From contig CAWFXW010000014.1 of the NCBI GenBank assembly GCA_963819785.1, positions 234,654-298,653 on the forward strand: a stretch of DNA of 64,000 nucleotides. The letters are read 5' to 3'. The stretch is from Palsa-504 sp963819785. Lineage in GTDB: Bacteria; Actinomycetota; Actinomycetes; Streptosporangiales; Streptosporangiaceae. Both the position numbers and the translations under genes were made by a program. The notes under the pieces were generated by a model. That model did not search any database, was not told the origin of the DNA, and saw only the letters and a program-made list of their open reading frames with translations. Below, in pieces: positions 8,224-18,046 of this stretch; positions within the stretch are counted from its first letter, which is position 1; every line of letters starts with the position of its first letter.

Positions 8224-9246
8224 ATGGTTCAGGTCGGTCTGCTGCTCAGCGACGTTCCCGTCTCGGTGTCGCCGTCGCAGCAGTTCCGTGACGTGCTGCG
8301 CATCGTCGAGGCGGCGCAGGCCAACGGTCTTACCTACATCGCCATCGGCCAGCACTTCCTGTACGGCGACCTGCGCTGGCTGCAGCCCGTACCGCTGCTC
8401 GCCCGGCTGGCCGCCGAGGTCGAGCCGCACGTCCGGCTCGTCACCCAGATCATGATCGCGCCGCTGTACCACCCGGTCCTGCTGGCCGAGGAGATCGCCA
8501 CGCTGGACGTCGTCACCGAGGGACGGCTGATCTTCGGCGCGGGCCTGGGATACCGTCCGGAGGAGTTCGGCTACCTGGATGTCCCGTTCGCCGAACGCGC
8601 GGCGCGGATGGACGAGTCCCTCGAGCTCATGCAGCGGCTCTGGACGCAGGACGAGGTCACCTTCCACGGCCGCTTCTGGACTCTGGAGCAGGTCAGGCCG
8701 CACCTCAAGCCGGTTCAGTCGCCGCATCCGCCGATCTGGATCGGCGCGCACAGCATGGCCGGAACGCGCCGCGCCGGACGCTACGCCGACGCCTACGCCT
8801 GCCCGCCGGAGACACCCGTCGAGGAGGTCGCCGCGCGTTACGCCGCGGTCAAGGCCGGCTTCGAGGCGCGCGGCAAGGTGTTCGGCCCCCAGCCGCTGCG
8901 CCGCAACGTGCTGGTCGCCGACACCATGGAACAGGCGGTCACCGAGTACGCGCGGGTCGCGCAGGGCCGGTACATCACCTACGCGCAACGAGGCCTGGAC
9001 GTCATGGCGGATGCCGACCTCGAGCGGGACTTCGCCGCGGCCGTTGCCGGGCACGCCGTCATCGGCACGGCCGACGACGTCACCAAGCAGCTCCTGGAGC
9101 TGGTCACCAGGCTTCCGGTCGACCCGCTGCTGGTCCGCCCCCAGTGGCCGACGATGGACGCGGACGAAACGGTCGCGGCCATCAACCGGCTCGGCGCCGA
9201 GGTGGTACCCGCCCTGCGCGCGGCCGAGCCCCGGGCGACTATCTGA
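8224..9246 (+). CDS. LLM class flavin-dependent oxidoreductase
   Basis: Luciferase-like (TIM-barrel) oxidoreductase, 340 aa, using FMN or F420. ATG 8224 is preferred over the in-frame GTG at 8197 because AGAGGAG lies 5 nt upstream and the protein then begins MVQVGLLL, the barrel's first strand. Family features are FGAGLGYRPEEF, RAARMDESLELMQRLW and PPIWIGAHS. In catabolic operons such proteins are often monooxygenases (Baeyer-Villiger or desaturating type) or F420-dependent reductases; which one applies cannot be read here. Confidence 0.85.
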   Translation: MVQVGLLLSDVPVSVSPSQQFRDVLRIVEAAQANGLTYIAIGQHFLYGDLRWLQPVPLLARLAAEVEPHVRLVTQIMIAPLYHPVLLAEEIATLDVVTEGRLIFGAGLGYRPEEFGYLDVPFAERAARMDESLELMQRLWTQDEVTFHGRFWTLEQVRPHLKPVQSPHPPIWIGAHSMAGTRRAGRYADAYACPPETPVEEVAARYAAVKAGFEARGKVFGPQPLRRNVLVADTMEQAVTEYARVAQGRYITYAQRGLDVMADADLERDFAAAVAGHAVIGTADDVTKQLLELVTRLPVDPLLVRPQWPTMDADETVAAINRLGAEVVPALRAAEPRATI

Positions 9247-9256
9247 AAGGGTCCTA

Positions 9257-10727
9257 ATGAACGAAAACCCGCTTCGTGACTGGATCCCCGGTACCCGGGA
9301 CCTGCTGATCGACGGCGCGTTCGTCAGCCCGCGCGGCGAACGCTGGCCGGTCTACAACCCGGCCACCGAGGAGATCATCGCCACCGTCGGCGGCGCGTCC
9401 GCGGAGCAGGTCGACGCCGCGGTCAGCGCCGCCCGAGCGGCCTTCCCCGGCTGGGCCGGGCGGTCCGGCCAGGAGCGATCGCGGCATCTGCACCGGCTGG
9501 CCGACGTGCTCGAGGCGGCCGCCGACGAATTGCTGCCCTCGATCGTGAACGAGGTCGGCACACCGGTGTCCCTCGCGGCCTTCCTGCAGGTACGGATGGC
9601 GGTCCAGCAGCACCTGCGCTGGGCTGCCGACGCCGCGAAGGCGGACCGGACCCAGCATCTGGGTCTCTGGAACGACCCGGTGCCGACGATGAGCGATGTG
9701 GTCCTTGAGCCGGTCGGCGTGGTCGCCGCCATCACGGGCTACAACTACCCGCTCAACCTGGCGATCTTCAAGTTCGGGGCCGCGCTGGCCGCGGGGTGCA
9801 CGGTCGTGCTGCTGCCCTCGCCGCGGACGCCGCTGACGACGCTCTTCCTCGGCGAGCTGATCCGCCGGGCGGAACTTCCCCCCGGCGTCATGAACGTGAT
9901 CACCGGCAACGCGGACGTCGGCAGGCAGCTGTCGTCGCACCCGGGCGTCGACCGGGTCTCCGTTCACCGGGTCGGACACGGTCGGCGCGATGATCATGGC
10001 TCAGGCCGCGCAGAGCCTCACCGGCGTGACGCTGGAACTGGGCGGGAAGTCGCCGAGCATCGTCCTTCCCGGTGCCGACGTCGGCCGGGTCGCCGTGGAG
10101 ACCCACCTGCGCTGGTCACGTAACGGTGGTCAGGGCTGCGCCGCGCTGGCCAGGCTGCTCGTCCACGAGTCGCTGTACGACGAATTCCTGGCCGCGAGCG
10201 AACCAGCCTTCGAGCAGATGGTCGTCGGCGACCCGTGGGACCCCGCCACCAACATCGGGCCGATGATCAGGCCCGAGCACCGGGACCGCGTACAGGGGTT
10301 CATCGACGACTCGCTGGCGGCGGGCGGGCACAAGCTGCTCGCGGTGACCAAGCCCGTGCCCGACCGCGGCTGGTTCGTCAACCCCGTCCTGCTCGGGGAC
10401 CTGCCGTCCGAGGCCCGGGCCGTACAGCAGGAGATCTTCGGGCCGGTGGCCGTCATCCTGCCGTTCAAGGACACCGATGATGCGATCCGGCTCGCCAACG
10501 ACACGCCCTACGGCCTGGCCGCGAACGTCTGGTGCGGCGCCAACCTGGACGACGGACGGCGGGTCGCCGAGCGGATCCGGGCCGGCACGGTATGGATCAA
10601 CGGCGGCGGCTCAATGCGCCCCGACGCGCCGTTCGGCGGGTACGGCCGATCCGGGATCGGCCGCGAGCTCGGCGAGTGGGGCATGCGCGAGTACTTCGAG
10701 GTCAAGCACATCCAGTGGCGGGTATAG
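9257..10727 (+). CDS. Aldehyde dehydrogenase family protein (frameshifted)
   Basis: NAD(P)-dependent aldehyde dehydrogenase, about 490 aa. The N-terminal half runs to HPGVDRVS, then the frame shifts at about 9962 and continues FTGSDTVGAMIM. Reading GTCTCCGTTC as GTCTCGTTC restores it, so one C is extra. The general base Glu is in LELGGKSPSIV, the catalytic Cys in GGQGCAALARLLV, and the tail carries FGGYGRSGIGRELGEWGMREY. ATG 9257 lies 10 bp after the LLM stop. Last gene of the operon; likely the step from aldehyde to acid before CoA activation. Confidence 0.8.
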
Positions 10728-10912
10728 AAGATCTTTTTCTCCCGAACGGTCCGTGGTGCGCGCACTCAGCACCGCAAGGATCGTCTGCGCGCATTCGCGG
10801 GCGCTGGCCGCAGAGGTGTCGCCCTTAAGGTTTTCTTACGATCCGCTGAACTGAACGTGACCGCCGTCCGTGTCCCTTATGGGGCGTTTTCGCGAGCGAC
10901 ACGGGGGCAATC

Positions 10913-13691
10913 GTGCGGGTGCGACTGCTGGGTCCAGTCGATGTCATGGCCGAAAGCGCGGTGTGGGCCGTCAGTGGCCTGCGGCGCAAGGCCGTCCTGG
11001 CCACCTTGGCCCTGCGAGTCGGCGAAATCGTCAGCACCGATCTCCTCGCCGACATCGTCTCGGGGTGACGACGCTCCGCCGACCGCGCTGAACACGCTGC
11101 AGAGTCACGTGTCGCACCTGCGGACCGTGCTGGGCAGCCGGGAGGCAATCCTCGCCAAGCCGCCCGGCTACATTCTCGACCTGGCTGGCGAAGGCACCGA
11201 CGTGCGACTTGCCGAGGGGCTGCTGCGTCAGGCTAGCCTGGCCGGCCCGGCGGACGCGGCCGCGCCGCTGCGGGAGGCACTGGCGCTGTGGCGTGGCAAG
11301 CCGCTGGCGGACGTCACCGGGATGGCCTGGCTCGACCAGCAGGCGGAGCGGCTCGGACAGCTGTACGAGCAGATCGAGCGGGCCCTGGCCGAGGCGCGGC
11401 TGGTGTCCGGTGAGCACGCGCAACTGGTTCCCGAGCTGGAGCGGATGGCGGCTGACCACCCGCTCGACGAGGGGCTGCACGCGCAGCTCATGCTGGCGCT
11501 GTACCGCAGCGGACGTCAGGCCGAAGCGCTCGCGACGTATCACCGGCTGCGGATGACCCTTGCTGAGCAACTGGGCATAGACCCGGGCCAGGCGGTGCGG
11601 GATCTGGAAACGGCCATCCTGCGGCAGGACGCGTCGCTCTTGCCGGACACGCCGCCGGGCTCGGTCACGCTGGCACCGGCCGCCGCCCCGCCGGCTCCTG
11701 TACCAGCGCAACTGCCGCCGGCTACCGCCGGTTTCGCCGGCCGCGATGCTGAGCTCGCCATCCTCGACGCGATCCTTCCCCAGCCCACCGCCGCCATCGC
11801 GGCGATCGCGGGCACCGCTGGCGCGGGTAAGACGGCGTTGGCGCTGCACTGGGCCACCGGGTCGTGACCAGTTCCCGGACGGGCAGCTCTACGTCAACTT
11901 GCGCGGGTTCGATCCGAACGGGCCCGTCATGGACCCGGACCAGGCGCTGCGCGGGTTCATCGACGCCTTCGGGGTGCCGCCGGAACGCGTCCCGGGCAGC
12001 GCGGAGGGCCGGGCCGGGCTGTATCGCAGCCTGCTCAGCGGCAAACGAGTGCTTGTCGTGCTGGACAACGCGCGAGACACCGAACAGGTCCGCCCGTTGC
12101 TGCCGGGCTCGGCCGCTGCCTGGCCCTGGTCACCAGCCGGAATCAGCTCACCGGCCTGATCGCCACCGAGGGCGCGCACCCGCTGGACCTTGACCTGCTC
12201 ACCGTCCCCGAAGCGTACGACCTGCTCATCCGGCGGCTCGGCGCGCGACGGGTGGCCGCGGACCGCCAGGCTGCCGAGGAGATCATCGCGAGCTGCGCGC
12301 GGCTGCCGCTGGCGCTGGCCATCGCCGCCGCCCGCGCCGCGGCCAGGCCGGGGTTTCCGCTGGCCGTGATCGCGGCTGAGCTGGGCCAGGCCACCGCGCT
12401 GCTCGACCCGTTCGACGGTGGCGAGCTGGCCGCCAACGTCCGTGCGGTGTTCGCCTGCTCCTACCGCGCCTTGAGCGCCGACGCGGCGCGGCTGTTCCGG
12501 ATGCTGGGCCTGCACCCCGGCCCGGATATCTCCGTGACGGCGGCGGCCAGCCTGGCGGGTGTGCCATCTGGGCCGGCCCGGACGCTGCTGGCCAAACTGG
12601 CCCGCGCCCACCTGCTCACCGAGCATTGCCCCGGCCGGTACTCCTTCCACGACCTGCTGCGTGCCTACGCCGCCGAGCAAGCTCACGCCCGCGAAGACGA
12701 CGACGCTCGGCGCGAGGCGATCCACCGCATGCTCGACCACTACCTGCACACCGCGGGAACGGCGGCCTCGCGTCTGAACCCGGCATGGGCGCCGGCCGCG
12801 ATCATGCCGCTGCGGCAGGGGGCCACCTGCGACAATATCGCCGACTACGAGCAGGCGCTGGCCTGGTTCACCGCTGAGAGCCCGGTCATCCTGGCCACGG
12901 TGACCCAAGCCCCCGACGGTTTCGGCGCCCATACCTGGCAGCTCGCCTCGGCCCTGACCTGCTACCTCCACCTGCGGGGACACTGGCAGGATCAGAAGGC
13001 CGCCCACGTCGCGGGCCTGGCCGCGGCGCGGCGCCTGGACAACCGGGTCGGCCAGGCCACCGCGTATCGCGGGCTCGGGCTTGCCTGCGCGGGGCTCAAG
13101 CAGTTCGACGACGCGCGCACGCACTGCCTGCGCGCCCTGGACCTGTTCCAGGAGGCCGGTCATCACACCGGCCAGGCGCAAGTCCACCTGAACCTGGCCT
13201 GGCTGGCCGGAGTGCAAGGCCGGATCGACGAAGGGCTCCATCATTCCCGTCAGAGCCTGAGGCACTACCAGGCCGCGGGCCGGCGTGCCGGGCAGGCCAA
13301 GGCCCTCAACAACATCGGCTGGCACACGGCCAAGCAGAAGGACTATAAGCAGGCCCTGGCCAGTTGCCGGCAGGCGCTCGCCATCGTCCGCGAGCTCAAC
13401 GACCGCAACAGCCAGGCGCACATCTGCGACAGCCTCGGTTACATCTACTATCACCTCGGCCGTCACGAGCAGGCCGTTGAGTCTTACCAGCACGCGGTGG
13501 CGCTGTTCCGCGCCACCGGCGACTCATACGGCGAGGCCACCTGCCTCAGTGGCCTCGGTGACATCCACGACGCCGTCGGAGAAGGCCGCGGTGCCCGGGG
13601 AGCGTGGATGCAGGCGCTGGCCATCCTCGACCGGCTCGGTCACCAGGACGCCGACCAGGTCCGGGCGAAACTCCGGCTGCGCGTGGCCTGA
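10913..13691 (+). CDS. AfsR-type SARP transcriptional activator (three frameshifts)
   Basis: Pathway activator of the SARP class: winged-helix DNA-binding domain (VRVRLLGPVDVMAES start at GTG 10913; PPTALNTLQSHVSHLRTVLG), bacterial transcriptional activation domain (FAGRDAE at its end), NB-ARC ATPase (IAGTAGAGKTALALHW P-loop; VLVVLDNARDTEQVRPLLPG) and C-terminal TPR repeats. The frame breaks at 11061 (an extra C: removal gives VWGDDAPPT), about 11857 and about 12112 (GRCLALVTSRNQLTGL resumes). Each is a small indel and the protein is otherwise full length, about 926 codons. The likely targets are the 11-bp repeat promoters at 14201-14233 and 23409-23441 (inference). Confidence 0.8.
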
Positions 13692-13771
13692 AGCGATGCC
13701 CTCGAGCTGCTCGGGAGCATACCTGAGGGTGAGCCGGGGTGATGGCGGCTTTCTCATCCGCATTCCTCCGC

Positions 13772-14140
13772 TCAGGGCACGCTGACCGCCAGTGGCGTGG
13801 TGGTGCCGATGGGATCGCTGCTCAGCGTCATCGCGATGACCGTGGCCGCGAACTCGCCGGCCCTGGTCCAGGACGCGGTGGTCAAGGTCAGGACCGAACG
13901 GCTGCCGATCGCGGTCGCGGACGGCGAGAACGATGCCGTGACGCCACTCGGAAGGCCGCTGACGCTCAGCGCCACCGGAGTGCCGGCCAGACCGGCGGTG
14001 GTCTGGAACGAGACGGCGATCCTGGTCCGGCGACCTGCCCGGACCGTGACCGAAGACGCGCTGAGTTTCATCGTGCAATGGCTGTCCGGCGTCGGCGCGG
14101 CGCGCGCGACGCTCGTCGTACCAGCAGCCTGGCGAGACAT
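13772..14140 (-). CDS. Small protein with one bacterial Ig-like domain
   Basis: 122 aa. ATG 14140 is supported by AAGGAG 7 nt upstream. Residues about 22-122 form a single beta-sandwich-like module, with SSVTVRAGRRTRIAVSFQTT, LPSGVTASFSPS and the alternating Ser/Thr/Val pattern seen in repeated Ig-like domains of actinobacterial secreted proteins. No clear signal peptide precedes it, which is odd for such a module. It may be a fragment of a larger secreted protein or a genuinely intracellular one. The repeats at 14201-14233 lie about 60 bp upstream, in the position of a SARP-type promoter. Confidence 0.5.
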   Translation of the reverse strand: MSRQAAGTTSVARAAPTPDSHCTMKLSASSVTVRAGRRTRIAVSFQTTAGLAGTPVALSVSGLPSGVTASFSPSATAIGSRSVLTLTTASWTRAGEFAATVIAMTLSSDPIGTTTPLAVSVP

Positions 14141-14200
14141 TTCAGTCCTCCTTAGGCCGGGTGCAGGGCTTGGCCCCGGCACTCGACCGTAAAAGACGGC

Positions 14201-14233
14201 GCTGAAATGCCGCTGATGCGGCGTTGAAGCGTG
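14201..14233 (-). promoter_or_regulatory. Three 11-bp direct repeats, SARP-box-like
   Basis: On the plus strand GCTGAAATGCC, GCTGATGCGGC, GTTGAAGCGTG follow each other with an 11-bp period (14201, 14212, 14223). Read on the minus strand the heptamer is TTTCAGC-like with 4-bp spacers, followed 8 bp on by TTACGG as a weak -10 toward the gene at 14140. Same arrangement as 23409-23441. Confidence 0.45.
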
Positions 14234-14267
14234 GAATCACGTCATCGTCGGCGAGGTTCCTACGGCC

Positions 14268-14384
14268 ATGAATGCGCGGGTACAGGCCGTCCTCGACGGG
14301 GACGGCTACGCCGACGCGGCATACATACTCGTCGGATTTCGGGTACGGCAGCAGATACGGTTCCAGAGCCCGACCCGGAGGTGA
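14268..14384 (+). CDS. Possible 38-aa leader ORF
   Basis: ATG 14268 to TGA 14384 encodes a short peptide beginning MNARVQAVLDGDGYADAAYI and ending RFQSPTRR. Its stop codon overlaps the GGAGGTGA ribosome site of the KAS III gene at 14388, so translation of the two would be coupled. GAGG lies 11-14 nt before the ATG, a weak site. I do not recognise it. It could be a leader peptide, the remnant of a longer gene, or chance. Confidence 0.25.
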   Translation: MNARVQAVLDGDGYADAAYILVGFRVRQQIRFQSPTRR

Positions 14385-14387
14385 GAC

Positions 14388-16355
14388 GTGAAACCGTTCG
14401 TGATCAATACGCACGGCCGGCTGGTGTTCCCGGCCAACTTCCTCGGCGAGCTGGATTTCTCGGTGCTGGAGTCCCTCGACCAGTTCACCGCGGTGATCGG
14501 GCGGGACTTCGAGGCCAAGGCGCCGACCGGTACCGACATCCTGGCCCGGGTCGAGGCCGGCAGCTATCCGGGACGCTTCGAGCTGCTTCGGGACCTGGGG
14601 CAGAACCTGTTCTGGGTCAACCGGTACGCGATCACCATGTTCGACAAACGGCCGACCCGGTGGCGCGACCTGCCCAAGGGCCGCGACGACGTCTTCTTGC
14701 CGGTGCTGACTCCGTGGGAGGACAGCGAGCGCAAGGTGGCCGCGGTCGAACGCGCCTTCCGCGAGCTGCCCGCGACCTGGGACGCCGGCACCGAGGACCG
14801 GGTGTTCGACCTGCTGTTCGGCGTGTTCCGGACCAAGCTCCACCACGCCACCGAACTGCCCGCGATCAAGCCGACCGTGGCCGAGTTCCTCAGCCAGTCC
14901 GGGGCGCTGACGTTCGTGATGCCCGATCACGACCCGGACTACCCGGTGTTCACCTTCGAGCAGATCCTCGACGTTTACGAGGACGTGCCGGAACTCGAGG
15001 CGCTGATGCGCTGGGCAATGGTGCTGCACAACCAGTACCCGTGGGACCGGGCCCGCACCGAGCTGCGCGGGCCCGGGGAGATCGGTGACGATGACTTCGT
15101 GGTCGCGCTGCACCCGCGCGACCGCGACGTGCTGGCCTTCATCGATCGGGTCAAGCGTTCGGCGGGCGGCCCCGTGCCAGCCTCAGCGGACAGCCAGGGC
15201 GGCCCGGCCGAAGCCACGGCTCCGGTGACGCCCTATCCTCCGGTCCGGGTCCGGGAGGCGTTCCGGATCCAGCCGAAGCTCGAGGCCCTGGCCGTCGTGC
15301 GCGGCGAGCACGTATGCAGCAACGACGACGTGATCAGGAACTCCAGCTTTTCGTGGTCGCCGATGAGCGCCGCGGAGATTACCGCGAAGACCGGGATCGA
15401 CCAGCGCCGTTACACCAGCCGGGAGCCCGAGCAGCTGGCCCTGCCCGCGGCCCGTGCGGCGCTGGCCAAGTCCGGCCGCGCCCCTGAGGAAATCGGCGCC
15501 GTGCTGGTCAGCACCTGCACCAGCAACCGGCTGATCCCGTCCATCGCGTGCTGGCTGTCCGGCGAGCTCGGGCTGCTGCAGACCCACGCCTCGGCCGACC
15601 TGGTCGCGGCGTGCGCGGGGCTGCCCTACGGGATGGCCGAGGCTATCCGGCAGCTCCAGGAGGTCGGTCGGCCGGTGCTGCTGGTCTGCGTGGAGAAGTT
15701 CTCCGACAAGATCGGCGGCGTCCGCACCTCCCGGATGATCTTCGGTGACGGGGCGGCGGCCATGGTCATCGGCCCGGCCCCGGCCGGCGACCCGGGCGAC
15801 GTGGCGGTGGTGCAGACCTATGCCAGCGGGCCGCGCACCGAGGTCAACTCGATCATCTGGCCGAACGGGGAATTCGACAACGACATCACCGTCTACGGCC
15901 CCGAGGTCAAGTCGCTGGTGCAGCGCTATCTGGTCCAGATGCTCGACGAGCTCGGCCAGCTTCCCGACCCCGACGATCCCGGGCGCACGCTGCTGGCGAG
16001 TATCGAGCTGATCGTGCCGCACCAGGCCAACAAGACGATGATCCTCAACCTGGCCGAAAAGGCCGGGCTGTCCGCTGACCAGCTGTACTTTAACGTGGAC
16101 CGGATGGGAAACGTGTCGGCGGCGAGTATCCCGATCGCCCTGTTCGACGCCGTTCGCGACGGCGCGATCACCGCCCGGACCCGGGTCTTCGCGCCCGGCT
16201 TCGGGGCCGGTGCGGTGGGCGGCTATGCCGTACTGGAGTTCGACCCGGCTATCGTGGCCGACGAGGTGGTGCTGGACGTCTCCGGCCAGGCGGGCACGCG
16301 GCTGCCGGTGGCCGGCGGGACCAGCGACGACATGCGCGCGGCGTTCGGTGGTTGA
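14388..16355 (+). CDS. 3-oxoacyl-ACP synthase III family protein with extra N-terminal domain
   Basis: 655 aa, about twice the usual FabH length (~320-350 aa). GTG 14388 follows GGAGG by 6 nt. Residues ~300-655 are a KAS III thiolase fold with the full Cys-His-Asn triad: Cys409 in AACAGLPYG, His545 in VPHQANKTMI, Asn575 in RMGNVSAASIP. Residues 1-260 form a domain I do not recognise (start KPFVINTHGRLVFPANFLGE), joined by an Ala/Pro-rich linker. KAS III enzymes condense an acyl-CoA with malonyl-ACP or another acyl acceptor. The carboxylase genes directly downstream (4 bp) would supply the malonyl or alkylmalonyl unit. No ACP gene is visible. Confidence 0.85.
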   Translation: MKPFVINTHGRLVFPANFLGELDFSVLESLDQFTAVIGRDFEAKAPTGTDILARVEAGSYPGRFELLRDLGQNLFWVNRYAITMFDKRPTRWRDLPKGRDDVFLPVLTPWEDSERKVAAVERAFRELPATWDAGTEDRVFDLLFGVFRTKLHHATELPAIKPTVAEFLSQSGALTFVMPDHDPDYPVFTFEQILDVYEDVPELEALMRWAMVLHNQYPWDRARTELRGPGEIGDDDFVVALHPRDRDVLAFIDRVKRSAGGPVPASADSQGGPAEATAPVTPYPPVRVREAFRIQPKLEALAVVRGEHVCSNDDVIRNSSFSWSPMSAAEITAKTGIDQRRYTSREPEQLALPAARAALAKSGRAPEEIGAVLVSTCTSNRLIPSIACWLSGELGLLQTHASADLVAACAGLPYGMAEAIRQLQEVGRPVLLVCVEKFSDKIGGVRTSRMIFGDGAAAMVIGPAPAGDPGDVAVVQTYASGPRTEVNSIIWPNGEFDNDITVYGPEVKSLVQRYLVQMLDELGQLPDPDDPGRTLLASIELIVPHQANKTMILNLAEKAGLSADQLYFNVDRMGNVSAASIPIALFDAVRDGAITARTRVFAPGFGAGAVGGYAVLEFDPAIVADEVVLDVSGQAGTRLPVAGGTSDDMRAAFGG

Positions 16356-16359
16356 GGCG

Positions 16360-18036
16360 ATGAGCACCACCAGCCAGAGCGCGTTCAGCCGGGTCGCGGT
16401 GGTCAACCGGGGCGAGCCGGCCGTGCGGTTGATCAACGCCGTCCGGGAGTGGAACGCCGAGGGGCGGCCGCCGCTGCGCGTCATCGCCGTTTACACCGCC
16501 GCCGACCGGCGGGCCACGTTCGTTCGTGAGGCGGACGAGGCGGTCCTGATCGGCCCGGCCGATCCCGGCGAGGCGTTTGCCGCCAGTCCTTACCTGGACT
16601 TCGCCGAGCTGGAGCGCGCCCTGCGGGCGTGCCGGGCCGACGCGGTGTGGCCGGGCTGGGGGTTCGTCTCGGAGAAGGCCGAGTTCGCCGAGTTGTGCGA
16701 GCGGCTGGGAATCGTGTTCATCGGCCCGCCGTCCGACGTCATGCGCACGCTCGGCGACAAGATCGAGTCCAAGCGGCTGGCCGAGGAGGTGGGCGTGCCG
16801 CTCGCGGCGTGGAGCGGCGGCCCGGTCGCCGACCTGAAGGAAGCACAGTCCGCGGCCTCCTCGATCGGCTATCCGCTGATGGTCAAGGCCACCGCCGGCG
16901 GCGGCGGGCGCGGTATCCGGCTGGTCCGCTCGGCCGAGCACCTTGACGAGGCGTTCGAACGGGCCAGTTCGGAGGCGTCCAAGACGGCCGGCGACGCGAC
17001 GGTATTCCTAGAGCGGGCCATCCGCGGCGGCCACCACATCGAGGTGCAGGTCGTCGCCGACGCCAAGGGCGCGGTGTGGACGCTGGGTGTGCGCGACTGC
17101 AGCGTGCAGCGGCGCAACCAGAAGGTGATCGAGGAGTCCGCCTCCACGGCGCTGGACGCCCAGCAGGAGAAGGTGGTGCGGGCCCACGCCGCCGAGCTGA
17201 TCCGGGCCGCCGGGTACGTCAACGCCGCCACCGTGGAGTTCCTCTACGAGCCACGCGAACGACTGCTGTCGTTCCTCGAGGTCAACACCCGGCTGCAGGT
17301 CGAGCACCCGGTGACCGAGGCGACCACCGGCCTGGACATCGTCAAGCTGCAGCTGCACATCGCGGCCGGCGGCGCGCTGGCCGACGTCGGGGCACTGCTC
17401 GATAAGGTCACGGGCGAGCCGCCGGTGCACGGGCACGCCATCGAGGCCCGGCTGACCGCCGAGGACCCCGAACATGACTTCGCGCCCGCGCCGGGGCTGA
17501 TCGAGCACCTGGCGCTGCCTGCGGGCCCCGGCATCAGGGTCGACACCGGAGTCTCGGCGGGCGACGTCATCCCGCCGCAGTTCGACTCGATGATCGCCAA
17601 GGTGATCGCCTGGGGCCGGGACCGTGCCGAGGCGCGCGCCCGGCTGTCCCGCGCGATCCGGCAGACCGCCGCGGTGATCAAGGGCGGGACCACCAACAAG
17701 GGTTTCCTGCTCGACCTGCTGGACCGGCCGGAGTTCGTCCGTGGCGAGGTCGATACGACCTGGCTGGACACGATGATGGCCGACGGCTACGCTCCGCCGC
17801 GGCGGGTCGACGTCGCGCTGCTGGCCACCGCGTTCGAGGCCTACGAGGCGCACGCCCAGCGGCAGCAGGACCGGCTGTTCGCCTCCGCCGAGCGCGGGCG
17901 CCCGGAGGTCGGGCACGAGACGTGGCACCAGGCCGACGTCCGGATCGGCGCCGAGGCCTACAAGCTCCGGGTGTCGCGGCCCCGGCCCTCCCGGTACCGG
18001 ATCGAGCTGGCCGGGAACGAACAGGCCGGAGAATGA
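16360..18036 (+). CDS. Biotin carboxylase part of an acyl-CoA carboxylase
   Basis: 558 aa. ATP-grasp biotin carboxylase: ATP-binding KATAGGGGRGIRLV, DCSVQRRNQKVIEES and EVNTRLQVEHPVTE are all present. ATP-dependent carboxylation of biotin on the partner BCCP domain. It ends with a partial biotin-transfer region (DVRIGAEAYKLRV), and this region continues in the next reading frame: NEHGAVEADVERTGRFEL runs in frame with the gene at 18047. A one-base indel near 18030 would fuse both into a single protein of about 1,900 residues, as in known single-chain bacterial and eukaryotic acyl-CoA carboxylases. Coupled to the KAS III gene (4-bp gap). Confidence 0.9.
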   Translation: MSTTSQSAFSRVAVVNRGEPAVRLINAVREWNAEGRPPLRVIAVYTAADRRATFVREADEAVLIGPADPGEAFAASPYLDFAELERALRACRADAVWPGWGFVSEKAEFAELCERLGIVFIGPPSDVMRTLGDKIESKRLAEEVGVPLAAWSGGPVADLKEAQSAASSIGYPLMVKATAGGGGRGIRLVRSAEHLDEAFERASSEASKTAGDATVFLERAIRGGHHIEVQVVADAKGAVWTLGVRDCSVQRRNQKVIEESASTALDAQQEKVVRAHAAELIRAAGYVNAATVEFLYEPRERLLSFLEVNTRLQVEHPVTEATTGLDIVKLQLHIAAGGALADVGALLDKVTGEPPVHGHAIEARLTAEDPEHDFAPAPGLIEHLALPAGPGIRVDTGVSAGDVIPPQFDSMIAKVIAWGRDRAEARARLSRAIRQTAAVIKGGTTNKGFLLDLLDRPEFVRGEVDTTWLDTMMADGYAPPRRVDVALLATAFEAYEAHAQRQQDRLFASAERGRPEVGHETWHQADVRIGAEAYKLRVSRPRPSRYRIELAGNEQAGE

Positions 18037-18046
18037 ACACGGCGCC

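Noticed and set aside
11889..13493. 534-codon minus-strand open frame over the SARP TPR region
   Set aside because: Mirror of the repeat-rich activator; no start signal or family.
14388..16355. Type II/III PKS or full fatty-acid cluster
   Set aside because: Only a KAS III-type enzyme is present; no chain-length factor, ACP, ketoreductase or PKS modules in the window.
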